A program made the position numbers and the translations under genes. A model generated the notes under the pieces. The model did not search any database and was not told the DNA's origin. It was given only the letters and a program-made list of their open reading frames with translations. Below, piece after piece: positions 9,589-16,772 of a stretch of DNA of 64,000 bases. The stretch is taken from positions 3,782,001 to 3,846,000 of the forward strand of contig NZ_CP132976.1 of NCBI RefSeq assembly GCF_030864005.1, in the 5' to 3' direction. The stretch comes from Achromobacter seleniivolatilans (lineage in GTDB: Bacteria; Pseudomonadota; Gammaproteobacteria; Burkholderiales; Burkholderiaceae_B). How positions within the stretch are numbered: the stretch's first letter is position 1; each line of letters opens with the position of its first letter.

Positions 9589-9926
9589 CGGAGTGCTCCG
9601 GTTTTTTTTGTGTTGTTGTTGGAGACACGGACGACCCGCCCTAGGGCTGCGCGCGGGCAGCAGAGGGCCGCGACTTTCGCGGGAAAGCCGTCAGTCCGCC
9701 ACGTACAGGCGTGCGCAAGCACCGGGGCAATGTTGCCGGTGTCCAGGCGGTGTCCAGGTCGCGTCGATGGCGCGCCGGGTGCGGAAAACGGAAGGGGAGC
9801 TAGCGGAGAAATCAGAACCGGCGGGAGAGGCGCACAGAGGGTGGGCCGGGCCGGTGATTCAATGCTGCGGAGTCCGTCAAGGCCGGAATGACTGTCCGGC
9901 CTGTCGACTCGCAGGGAGCAAACAGG
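9589..9926 (-). promoter_or_regulatory. Long mgtA 5' leader, C-rich, with masked ribosome binding site
   Basis: These 338 bases lie between the stop of the leader peptide and the mgtA ATG and hold no protein-like frame. Read in the mgtA direction, the middle is rich in C and poor in G (for example around 9755-9810), as expected of a Rho loading region. The last 12 bases (9589-9600) are the palindrome CGGAGCACTCCG, which overlaps the mgtA Shine-Dalgarno sequence, and an A-run precedes it. Salmonella mgtA has a leader of similar logic, with a short proline-rich ORF, alternative stems and Rho-dependent termination. The parallel is inference from layout. Confidence 0.55.
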
Positions 9927-9992
9927 TCAGGCAGGCATACCGGCGCCGCACACGGGGCGCGATCGAGGCTCGGGGTCTAAGGCACTAGGCAT
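9927..9992 (-). CDS. Candidate MgtL-like proline-rich leader peptide of mgtA
   Basis: This is a 21-codon frame, MPSALDPEPRSRPVCGAGMPA. It has a good ribosome binding site (AGGAG, five bases before the ATG), starts 27 bases after the stop of the upstream gene and ends 338 bases before mgtA. Five of 21 residues are proline. The core DPEPRSRP resembles the EPDPTPLPRRR core of the Salmonella/E. coli MgtL peptide, in which acidic-proline repeats destabilise or stall ribosomes when Mg2+ or proline-tRNA is low and so switch mgtA on. What is seen is the frame, its SD, its composition and its place; the regulatory role is inferred. It is too short for sequence statistics to prove it. Confidence 0.6.
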   Translation of the reverse strand: MPSALDPEPRSRPVCGAGMPA

Positions 9993-10019
9993 GATCTCTC
10001 CTGGGAGGGATGGCTGGAT

Positions 10020-10355
10020 TCAGGCCATCGCGGCGGTTTGCGCGCCGAAATGTACGTGACGCACAGCGGGGTTGGCGCTCAGGCGGCGCGCTTGCGACAT
10101 CAATTCGGCCCGCAGTTCCGGGGGGCAATTGACGGTGATGCAAGCCGACGCCATGCTCGGGTCTTGACCTTGGTCGATCTGTACTTGCGAGACATCCAGG
10201 CCAGCGGCGCCGAAGTCCAGACAGATCTGCTTGCGCAAGGCTCCCAATTCGTCGCGCGGGCAAATGACCGTCAAACGCGAGGTGCCGCGGCGGCGGCCCA
10301 TAGCGGTGGCGCGGTCCACGCCGGCGCGGCGTAGGAACAAGTCGAAGAAACGCAT
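10020..10355 (-). CDS. Small ACT-like domain protein upstream of mgtA
   Basis: This is a 111-residue protein. Residues 26-105 alternate strand-helix-strand (RLTVICPRDELGALRKQ, then a DVSQVQID strand, ACITVNCPPELR, a helix and VRHVHFG). That pattern looks like the ferredoxin-like ACT fold found as the C-terminal domain of MgtC proteins. The membrane part of MgtC is absent. The ATG at 10355 is chosen because GGAGG lies six bases upstream; the longer frame to 10433 is not supported. The gene precedes the leader peptide and mgtA on the same strand, so a role in Mg2+ stress is plausible. The exact function is unknown, and the MgtC relation is my reading of the secondary-structure pattern. Confidence 0.7.
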   Translation of the reverse strand: MRFFDLFLRRAGVDRATAMGRRRGTSRLTVICPRDELGALRKQICLDFGAAGLDVSQVQIDQGQDPSMASACITVNCPPELRAELMSQARRLSANPAVRHVHFGAQTAAMA

Positions 10356-10763
10356 AACGACCTCCATTGCAAGAATGGGGAGCGTAATCACGAGTACGCG
10401 CGCACGCCGGCGCGGCGCATGGCGGGCGGACACAAAACGTGCACGAACGCTGACGCTGCGGCTAGCGGCGGTTCTGGCGGATTATGTTGGGGGATGTCCC
10501 GGCAGGCCGAAGGCCTGCGCTATTGCCTGGAGGTAAGTCCGGGGCTTGGGATATGCCGCAACCTGTATGACAGGATGCGGCAGATGGAGCTCTGCGTGTT
10601 CCTGTCAGACAGCGATGTCGATGCAAGATCGACTACTTTCGCCGGAATCGGTATTCACGAAGACTGCTCCTGGGATGGATAACGGGCGAAGTGTACGCGG
10701 GTTTCTACTGATGAACAAGGTGCCTTTCGATTTAAATCGGCAAACACCACACAATATGTAGGT
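10356..10763 (-). other. 408-base structured intergenic region upstream of the ACT-like gene
   Basis: No convincing gene is present. Two hairpins are seen: GCAGGCC/GGCCTGC around a three-base loop (10502-10518), and GACAGGA/TCCTGTC spanning 10569-10606. A 17-codon frame (10605-10658, GTG start, with GGAG eight bases upstream) could be a further leader peptide but has no tell-tale composition. The part near 10720-10750 is AT-rich (TTTAAAT) and is where I would expect the promoter of the ACT-mgtA unit. Confidence 0.4.
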
Positions 10764-10794
10764 AAAAAGCCGCAAGACCCTCGGGTCTTGCGGC
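10764..10794 (-). terminator. Rho-independent terminator of the CaCA exchanger gene
   Basis: On the minus strand the arms GCCGCAAGACC and GGTCTTGCGGC form a perfect 11-bp stem with a tetraloop, followed by TTTTT. It begins 23 bases after the exchanger stop codon. Confidence 0.9.
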
Positions 10795-10817
10795 ATCACG
10801 CTACGACTGCCTGGACA

Positions 10818-11822
10818 TCAGGCGTAGAAATGCCAGCCCAGGTACGCCGCGAACAAGGCATACAGTCCACCGACCGCCGACAAGGCGGGCACGCTCATGA
10901 CCGACTGGCGGAAACGCAACCACAACAGGCCGATCGACAACATCGTGATCAGACCGGCCGCCAGCAGGGGCGCATCCAGCAGCCAGGGCGTCATGAAGAT
11001 TCCCAGAGCACTGGGGATGGTGGCCTGGATCATCATCGCGCCAGAAATATTGGCCAGCGCCAAGCGCTCTTTGCCCTGGCGCACCCAAATCAGCGCATTC
11101 ATGATTTCGGGCAGCTCAGTCGCCACCGGCGCCAACAACAGCGCGGCAACGTGGGGCGAGGCTCCCATGGCTACGCCCAGCACTTCGATCTGATTCACGA
11201 ACACGTGCGAGGCGCCCGCGATCACAACCAGCGCCAGAATCGTCTGCGTGGCCGCCCAGAACATGGATGGATTGCCGTCCCGCGGGCGCAGTTTGAGCGG
11301 CTCCAGATCTTCGCTGTCCGTCGCTTCCTCGTCATTGCTCAGTTCGCGCTTGACGTACAGGCCATAGGTGGCCAGGAACAGAATGCCCAGCCAGGGTTTC
11401 CAGGCAAAGGCCAGCAGCCCTAGACCCACCTTGAAGACGAAGATGCCCATGAACCAGGCTTGGTCGCGGGCCAGCCGGCGCTGGTCCGCGTTAATACAGT
11501 TGGCTGAAGTGGTTTGACCGCGGCGAGCGCGCCAGAGCGCCAGGCCCACTACCGCGTAAGCCAGCGTCGCCAATACCAAGGGGCCGCCCATGGCCGCCCC
11601 CACGCCAATGTCTTTCTGTTCAGGGGTCTCGCCAAAGAAGACCGCCATGAAGGTCACTGCGCTTTCTGGCAATGCCGTGCCAAACGCGGCGAGCACGGTG
11701 CCGGTGGCGGTGGCGCCCAAATGGAAGCGATGCCCGACCCATTCAACGCCGTTGACGAAGAATTCGCAGGCGAAGTAAATCACTGCCGCGGACAGGAAAA
11801 ACAGAAACAGGGTGAGAAACAT
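10818..11822 (-). CDS. CaCA-family cation exchanger under Mn2+ riboswitch control
   Basis: This 334-residue inner-membrane protein has about ten hydrophobic segments and the two inverted alpha-repeats of the Ca2+/cation antiporter superfamily: AFGTALPESAV near the N-terminus and VATELPEIMNAL in the second half. An acidic cytoplasmic loop (NDEEATDSEDLE) joins the halves. E. coli YrbG is the nearest well-known relative. The yybP-ykoY element upstream suggests the physiological substrate is Mn2+, or Ca2+ and Mn2+, pumped out of the cell. The start is put at the ATG at 11822. A longer frame reaches 11963, but that would run through the riboswitch and adds non-hydrophobic residues. No strong SD is seen, fitting translation control. 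A strong terminator follows the gene. Confidence 0.88.
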   Translation of the reverse strand: MFLTLFLFFLSAAVIYFACEFFVNGVEWVGHRFHLGATATGTVLAAFGTALPESAVTFMAVFFGETPEQKDIGVGAAMGGPLVLATLAYAVVGLALWRARRGQTTSANCINADQRRLARDQAWFMGIFVFKVGLGLLAFAWKPWLGILFLATYGLYVKRELSNDEEATDSEDLEPLKLRPRDGNPSMFWAATQTILALVVIAGASHVFVNQIEVLGVAMGASPHVAALLLAPVATELPEIMNALIWVRQGKERLALANISGAMMIQATIPSALGIFMTPWLLDAPLLAAGLITMLSIGLLWLRFRQSVMSVPALSAVGGLYALFAAYLGWHFYA

Positions 11823-11892
11823 ATAGACGCAGCCGGACGAGCAGAAACCAATTGGCGCGACATCACGGCTCGCCCGGCTAGGGTGAACGCAA

Positions 11893-12050
11893 TGCGGCCA
11901 AAGGTCTCGCCTGGCTGATCCATGCGGCGGGCGGGCCGCTTGCATGGAAACCGTTAGCGCCATGGAGTTCTGAAAACCGCTACGCGGCCCCGAACCACCA
12001 AGTCTGTTGACGCTAACTCCTTTGGGGGCAAAGGATGGCTACTCCCCAAT
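11893..12050 (-). promoter_or_regulatory. yybP-ykoY (manganese) riboswitch
   Basis: Read on the minus strand, this leader contains the two hallmark segments of the family. GGGGAGTAGCC (12039-12047 and on) forms the first conserved loop, and GGCGAGACCTTTGGC (around 11896-11911) forms the second. A GCGTCAACA stretch and a variable stem lie between. The family binds Mn2+ at a site bridging the two loops and turns on Mn2+ exporters, among them MntP, TerC/Alx and CaCA proteins. The element ends about 70 bases before the exchanger ATG. The call rests on motif recognition; I have not folded it or scored a covariance model. Confidence 0.88.
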
Positions 12051-12179
12051 GACAGAGCCGCGATTGTAGCAGCGCTTCCATTACCGTCCAATGAATCCCG
12101 CAGGCTGTTGTTTCCGGGAAGTAGCAGGGTAAAGTAGCCAGCATCCCTATCTTTCGCGGGGTTATGCCCCCAGCCCGCC

Positions 12180-13523
12180 ATGAGCCTGCCTCCCGCCGAC
12201 ATTGCCCCCTTTGCCGCACGCCGGCAACGCCTGATGGATCGCATGCGCGCCGATGGCGGCGGCATTGCCATCCTGCCCACCGCTCAGGAAGCCATCCGCA
12301 ATCGCGATGCGGAATATCCGTACCGGCACGACAGCGATTTCTTCTACTTGACTGGATTTACCGAGCCCGGGGCATGGCTGGTGCTGATCGCCGGCGCCAC
12401 CGACCGCGCGCTGCTTTTCTGCCGGCCACGCCATATCGAACACGAAATCTGGGAAGGCAAGCGCTTCGGCCCGGAGGCGGCTGCCGAATATTTCGGCTTT
12501 GACGACGCCCACCCGATCGATGCGCTGGATGAATTGATGCCCGCGCTGATGATGGACCACCCTACGCTTTACGCCCCCTTGGCCGGCGACAAGCGCACCG
12601 ACGGCCGGCTGCACCGCTGGCTGGCAGCAGCGCGGGACGCCAGCCGTGCAGGCCATGCGCCGCCTACGCGCCAACAGGACATACGCCCGCTGCTGGCGGA
12701 TATGCGGCTTATCAAAGACGCGGCGGAGATTGCCGCGATGCGCCGCGCAGCGAAGATTTCCGCCGGCGCCCATGCGCGCGCCATGCGAGTGGCCCGCGCG
12801 GGCATGCACGAGTACGAGCTTGAGGCCGAGCTGCTGTACGAATTCCGCCGCCACGGCGCGCAAGCGGTCGCCTACAACAGCATTGTGGCCGCAGGCGCCA
12901 ATGCCTGTGTGTTGCACTACCCGGCAGGCGAGGCCGTGCTGCGCGATGGCGATCTGGTCCTGATTGACGCAGGTTGCGAAGTCGACAGCTACGCCAGCGA
13001 CATCACGCGGACCTTTCCCGTCAACGGCCGCTACAGCGGGCCGCAGCGTGCGCTGTACGACCTGACCGTCGCGGCGCAAGAAGCGGCGGCGCAAGCCACC
13101 GCGCCCGGCCGCGGATTCAACGACGGCCACGAAGCCGCGCTGCGCGTGCTGGCGCAAGGCATGCTGGACTTGAAATTATTGAAGGGTTCGTTGGACGGCG
13201 TACTGGAATCCGGTGACTACAGCCGCTTCTACATGCACCGCACCGGTCATTGGCTGGGGTTGGACGTGCACGATGTGGGCGACTATCGCCAGCCCGGCCC
13301 TGCCAACGGCGTCGACCGGCCGTGGCGCAAATTGGAACGGGGAATGATGCTGACCATCGAACCCGGCATTTATGTGCGGCCCGCGGACGACGTGCCTGAG
13401 GCTTACTGGAACATAGGCATCCGGACCGAGGACGACGCGCTGGTCACGGATGAAGGCTGCGAGCTGATCACGCGGGGCGTTCCGGTACAGGCCAGCGAAA
13501 TCGAGGCCCTGATGCGCGAGTAA
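12180..13523 (+). CDS. pepP: Xaa-Pro aminopeptidase (aminopeptidase P)
   Basis: This 447-residue cytoplasmic enzyme removes the N-terminal residue from peptides with proline in second place. The N-terminal creatinase-like domain (YPYRHDSDFFYLTGFTEPGA) is followed by the pita-bread catalytic domain of family M24B. All five metal ligands are visible: Asp in LIDAGCEVDSY, Asp in SDITRTFPV, His in HRTGHWLGLDVHD, Glu in TIEPGIYV and Glu in GIRTEDDAL. The length matches E. coli PepP. It is divergent from the riboswitch-exchanger unit and convergent with a small membrane-protein gene. In many proteobacteria pepP sits just before a ubiH-type gene, as it nearly does here. Confidence 0.95.
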   Translation: MSLPPADIAPFAARRQRLMDRMRADGGGIAILPTAQEAIRNRDAEYPYRHDSDFFYLTGFTEPGAWLVLIAGATDRALLFCRPRHIEHEIWEGKRFGPEAAAEYFGFDDAHPIDALDELMPALMMDHPTLYAPLAGDKRTDGRLHRWLAAARDASRAGHAPPTRQQDIRPLLADMRLIKDAAEIAAMRRAAKISAGAHARAMRVARAGMHEYELEAELLYEFRRHGAQAVAYNSIVAAGANACVLHYPAGEAVLRDGDLVLIDAGCEVDSYASDITRTFPVNGRYSGPQRALYDLTVAAQEAAAQATAPGRGFNDGHEAALRVLAQGMLDLKLLKGSLDGVLESGDYSRFYMHRTGHWLGLDVHDVGDYRQPGPANGVDRPWRKLERGMMLTIEPGIYVRPADDVPEAYWNIGIRTEDDALVTDEGCELITRGVPVQASEIEALMRE

Positions 13524-13533
13524 GCCGCGCGGC

Positions 13534-13998
13534 TTACAACACCAGGCCGTCCAGCCAGCCCATGGCCACCCAGACGTAGACCACCACCATCGCAATGGCG
13601 AACATGGAAACAATGGCCCCGACCAGGCAGGCCAAAATGGCCACCAGGACCGGGCCCCAGCCCGTGTCGGACGGGCGGCCCAGACCGGGGTTGTATAGGC
13701 GGTCGAATTTTTCGTCCGGCATGAGCGAGAACACCGCGCTTTCGATGAACCCGTCAATCATCGGAATGAAGATCAGGAAAAAAGCAGGGTTGTCGTACCA
13801 GATGGGGTAAAAGCGGAACGCGCAGAACAGGCAGACCAGCGCCAGGGCGGTAATCAGCCAGGCATGGCGGCGGCCCAAATACCACCAGTGCGCGCCCACC
13901 GCGCCGAACAAACAGGCCAGCAGCCCCACCGCAACCTTGGTGCGCGGGCTGCGGGCGGATACGGCGGGCAGCGATGGTGAGGCCTGAACCTGCGTCAT
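13534..13998 (-). CDS. TM2-domain-like small membrane protein
   Basis: This 154-residue protein has about five hydrophobic segments. Its first pair, joined by GAHWWYLGRRHAW, resembles the TM2 domain, in which a short turn with aromatic and basic residues joins two helices. A cytoplasmic loop (PDEKFDRLYNPG) separates this from two further helices. Function is unknown for most TM2-like proteins. The ATG at 13998 (MTQVQASPS) is preferred to the TTG at 14031, though neither has a strong ribosome binding site. The gene lies convergent with pepP (10 bases) and divergent from the UbiH-family gene (79 bases). Confidence 0.75.
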   Translation of the reverse strand: MTQVQASPSLPAVSARSPRTKVAVGLLACLFGAVGAHWWYLGRRHAWLITALALVCLFCAFRFYPIWYDNPAFFLIFIPMIDGFIESAVFSLMPDEKFDRLYNPGLGRPSDTGWGPVLVAILACLVGAIVSMFAIAMVVVYVWVAMGWLDGLVL

Positions 13999-14077
13999 AT
14001 CAATCAACCGGAAAAGGGAGCTGGGCGCCAAGCCGCGGCGGATGCCCCGAATTGTAGTGGACGGTTAAAATCCCGGC

Positions 14078-15247
14078 ATGACTGCATCCGCTTACGACAT
14101 TGCGATTCTTGGCGCCGGCCCTGTGGGCCGCGTGCTGGCCTTGATGTTGGCGCGCGTGGCGCCGGACCCGGCCCGCATTGCGCTGCTGGCGGGCAGCGCC
14201 CCCGCTCCGGTCACGCCAGCGGCCGCCGTGCCTGCCGCCGATCCGCGCGTGCTGGCCATGAACCACGGCAGCCGGGTGCTGCTGGAATCATTGCATGCCT
14301 GGCCGGAGCGTTCGGCCGACATCCGCAACATCCATGTGTCGCAGCGCGGCCGCCTGGGCCGCACCATCATTCAACACACCGACTTTGGCGTGCCGCAACT
14401 GGGCAGCGTGGTCGGCTATTCGGGGCTGCATGCCCGGCTTGATGAATGCGTGGCCGCCTGTGGGGTCACCGTCCTGTCCGGCCCGCCAGCCCGGGTGGAG
14501 CGTCAGGACGCGGACGGCGTGCGCATTCAGCAAGGCGACGCGACTCTGCTGTGCCAGGTCGCCGTGCAATCGGACGGCGCGGGCGGCACCGATGTGCGCC
14601 GCGACTACGACCAGCACGCCGTGCTGACCACCGCCCATGCCACTTTGCCTCGCCGCGGCTGGGCCTGGGAGCGCTTTACCGCCGAAGGTCCGTTGGCATT
14701 GCTGCCGCACCCGCAGACACCGGACGCTTATTCAGTCGTCTGGTGCAGCGCCCCGGACCGGGCAGCCGAACTGGCCGCGCTGGACAACGCGGCGTTCTCG
14801 AAGGCGCTGTCCGACGCTTTTGGCGATCGTCTGGGCAGACTGTCCAGTCATGCGCCGCGCCATGTCTTTCCGTTGGCGCTGTCCGCGCGCCGGGCACAGG
14901 TCCAAGGCCGCGTCGCCGCCATCGGCAACGCCGCCCAGACGCTGCATCCCGTGGCTGGCCAGGGCTTGAACCTGGGCCTGCGCGACGCGGCCCGGCTGTC
15001 CCAGGCGCTGGCCGGCTGGCTGACCCGGCCAGAAACCAGTCCGGCGCCGTTGCTGGCGGACTTCGCGCAAGCACGATACATCGACCGGATCATCACGGCC
15101 GGACTGACCGACCTGATGCCCCGCGTATTTTCAACGGGACTGGCGCCCGTGGAACATGCTTGCGGACTGGCGTTATTGGGGATGGATCTGGCATCGCCCC
15201 TGCGCGCCCCGCTTGCGCAACATCTGCTGCAAGGCTTTCGGGCCTGA
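14078..15247 (+). CDS. UbiH/UbiF/COQ6-family FAD-dependent hydroxylase
   Basis: This 389-residue flavoprotein monooxygenase has the FAD dinucleotide-binding motif GAGPVG at residues 10-15. It also has the second FAD signature GNAAQTLHPVAGQGLNLGLRD, which is diagnostic of the aromatic-ring hydroxylases of ubiquinone synthesis. These act at the inner membrane on polyprenyl-phenol intermediates, adding one oxygen atom at C1, C5 or C6. Which position this enzyme serves cannot be told from the sequence alone. Residues about 40-55 form an Ala/Pro-rich insert that is unusual but not disruptive. It starts 79 bases from the divergent TM2-like gene and is followed 116 bases later by dusB on the same strand. 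Confidence 0.9.
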   Translation: MTASAYDIAILGAGPVGRVLALMLARVAPDPARIALLAGSAPAPVTPAAAVPAADPRVLAMNHGSRVLLESLHAWPERSADIRNIHVSQRGRLGRTIIQHTDFGVPQLGSVVGYSGLHARLDECVAACGVTVLSGPPARVERQDADGVRIQQGDATLLCQVAVQSDGAGGTDVRRDYDQHAVLTTAHATLPRRGWAWERFTAEGPLALLPHPQTPDAYSVVWCSAPDRAAELAALDNAAFSKALSDAFGDRLGRLSSHAPRHVFPLALSARRAQVQGRVAAIGNAAQTLHPVAGQGLNLGLRDAARLSQALAGWLTRPETSPAPLLADFAQARYIDRIITAGLTDLMPRVFSTGLAPVEHACGLALLGMDLASPLRAPLAQHLLQGFRA

Positions 15248-15363
15248 TTCTGGTGTGTTCCGGCCCCAGAAACGGGCCGCTATCGACGGTTTTCGTCCCC
15301 ACTTGTTACCAAGCTGTTTCCAGCTGAAAACGGGGGTTCGATCGAGCCGGTTAAAATGTGACC

Positions 15364-16389
15364 ATGCACATAGGCCAGTGGACCCTTCCCAACAATGTTC
15401 TTGTCGCGCCCATGGCGGGCGTGACGGACCGACCTTTCCGCCAACTTTGCAAAAAGTTGGGGGCGGGTTATGCCGTGTCGGAAATGGCCGCCAGCAATCC
15501 AAAACTGTGGGATAGCGTCAAGACCTCGCGCCGTTTGAACCACGACGGCGAGATTGCCCCCATTTCGGTGCAAATTGCGGGCGCTGACCCCGCCATGATG
15601 GCCGAGGCGGCTGTGTTCAACGCCAACAAAGGCGCCCGGATTATCGACATCAATATGGGCTGCCCGGTCAAAAAAGTGTGCAACGTGGCCTCCGGGTCGG
15701 CGTTGCTGCGCCATGAAGACCTGATCGTGCGCATTCTGGATGCCGTCGTTTCTGCCTGCGCCCCATTGAATGTGCCGGTCACGCTGAAGACCCGCACCGG
15801 GTGGGACCGCGAGAGCCGCAACGCGCTGCGCGTGGCAAAACTGGCGGAAAACGCCGGCATCGCCGCCCTGACTTTGCATGGCCGTACTCGCGCTGACCTC
15901 TATACGGGCGAGGCGGAATATGACACTATCCGCGCCGTCAAGGCCGAGCTGACCATTCCCGTGATTGCCAACGGGGATATCGACTCGCCTGAAAAAGCCC
16001 GGCGCGTCCTGGATTACACTGGCGCCGACGCGGTCATGATCGGCCGGGCAGCCCAAGGCCGCCCCTGGATTTTCCGCGAAGTCGACCACTACCTGCGCAC
16101 GGGCGAAACACTGGCCCCTCCCTCTTACAGGGAAATGCGCGAGCTGCTGCTTGAACATCTGGACGACCACTATCAGTTTTATGGCGAGCACACCGGCGTA
16201 CGCACGGCGCGCAAGCATATAGGCTGGTATCTAGACAGCCTGCCGGGCGCGGATTTGTTCTGCGCCCGCATGAACCTGATCGACAACACCCGCGACCAGT
16301 GGCGGGCGGTGTCGGAATGGTTCGACATCATCTCGCGCGACGGCGAGCCCAACCCGGCGCCGGTCGCAGAAGCCCTGCTGGCGGCATAA
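15364..16389 (+). CDS. dusB: tRNA-dihydrouridine synthase B
   Basis: This 341-residue flavoenzyme reduces uridine to dihydrouridine in tRNA. It has the FMN-binding opening APMAGVTDRPFR, the catalytic segment MGCPVKKVCNVASGSALL with the active-site cysteine, LHGRTRADLY, and the phosphate-binding VIANGDIDS and GADAVMIGRAAQGRPW. The ATG at 15364 gives the normal N-terminus; a GTG two codons upstream is a less likely start. It is followed 37 bases later by fis. The dusB-fis operon is conserved in many beta- and gammaproteobacteria, where dusB is the promoter-proximal gene and translation of fis depends on it. Confidence 0.96.
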   Translation: MHIGQWTLPNNVLVAPMAGVTDRPFRQLCKKLGAGYAVSEMAASNPKLWDSVKTSRRLNHDGEIAPISVQIAGADPAMMAEAAVFNANKGARIIDINMGCPVKKVCNVASGSALLRHEDLIVRILDAVVSACAPLNVPVTLKTRTGWDRESRNALRVAKLAENAGIAALTLHGRTRADLYTGEAEYDTIRAVKAELTIPVIANGDIDSPEKARRVLDYTGADAVMIGRAAQGRPWIFREVDHYLRTGETLAPPSYREMRELLLEHLDDHYQFYGEHTGVRTARKHIGWYLDSLPGADLFCARMNLIDNTRDQWRAVSEWFDIISRDGEPNPAPVAEALLAA

Positions 16390-16426
16390 CCGCCTCAACA
16401 CCAACATAAAAATATCTGTACTCAAA

Positions 16427-16666
16427 ATGAGCAAGAAAGATGTCCTGGAAGAATGCGTGCGCGCCAGCCTGGAGCGCTATTTCGACGACTTGGGTGAATC
16501 CGAGCCCCACGATATGTGGGACATGGTGATGCGCTGTGTAGAGCGCCCCGTGCTCGAAGTAGCGCTGGAACGGTCGGGCGGCAACCAGTCGCGGGCATCG
16601 GAAATGCTGGGCATCACTCGCAACACCTTGCGCAAGAAGTTGCTCGCGCACAATATCCAGGTATAG
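16427..16666 (+). CDS. fis: DNA-binding protein Fis
   Basis: This 79-residue nucleoid-associated protein is shorter at the N-terminus than the 98-residue E. coli form, as is usual in betaproteobacteria. The C-terminal helix-turn-helix is intact (GGNQSRASEMLGITRNTLRKKL), with the preceding helices VERPVLEVALE. Fis bends DNA and controls rRNA, recombination and supercoiling genes in fast-growing cells. Its place 37 bases after dusB is the classical arrangement. Confidence 0.95.
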   Translation: MSKKDVLEECVRASLERYFDDLGESEPHDMWDMVMRCVERPVLEVALERSGGNQSRASEMLGITRNTLRKKLLAHNIQV

Positions 16667-16772
16667 CTTTTGTCGCGTGGGCGGCCCGGATTCGGCGCCG
16701 CCCGCCCCTATTTCAGATTTCCCATCCTGACCTGAACGAGAAAGGCTTCGCGCCTGACTCCCGTCCCCCACC

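Noticed and set aside
9589..10019. Several plus-strand frames of 90-220 codons in the mgtA leader region.
   Set aside because: None has an SD or domain, they overlap each other in different frames, and the minus-strand leader explains the region better.
10605..10658. A 17-codon frame with GTG start and GGAG upstream, ahead of the ACT-like gene.
   Set aside because: It has no proline, arginine or other telling composition, so it was mentioned only as part of the region and not called as a leader peptide.
11823..11963. N-terminal extension of the CaCA exchanger to an ATG at 11963.
   Set aside because: The extension runs through the riboswitch, is not hydrophobic and would place the start inside the RNA aptamer.
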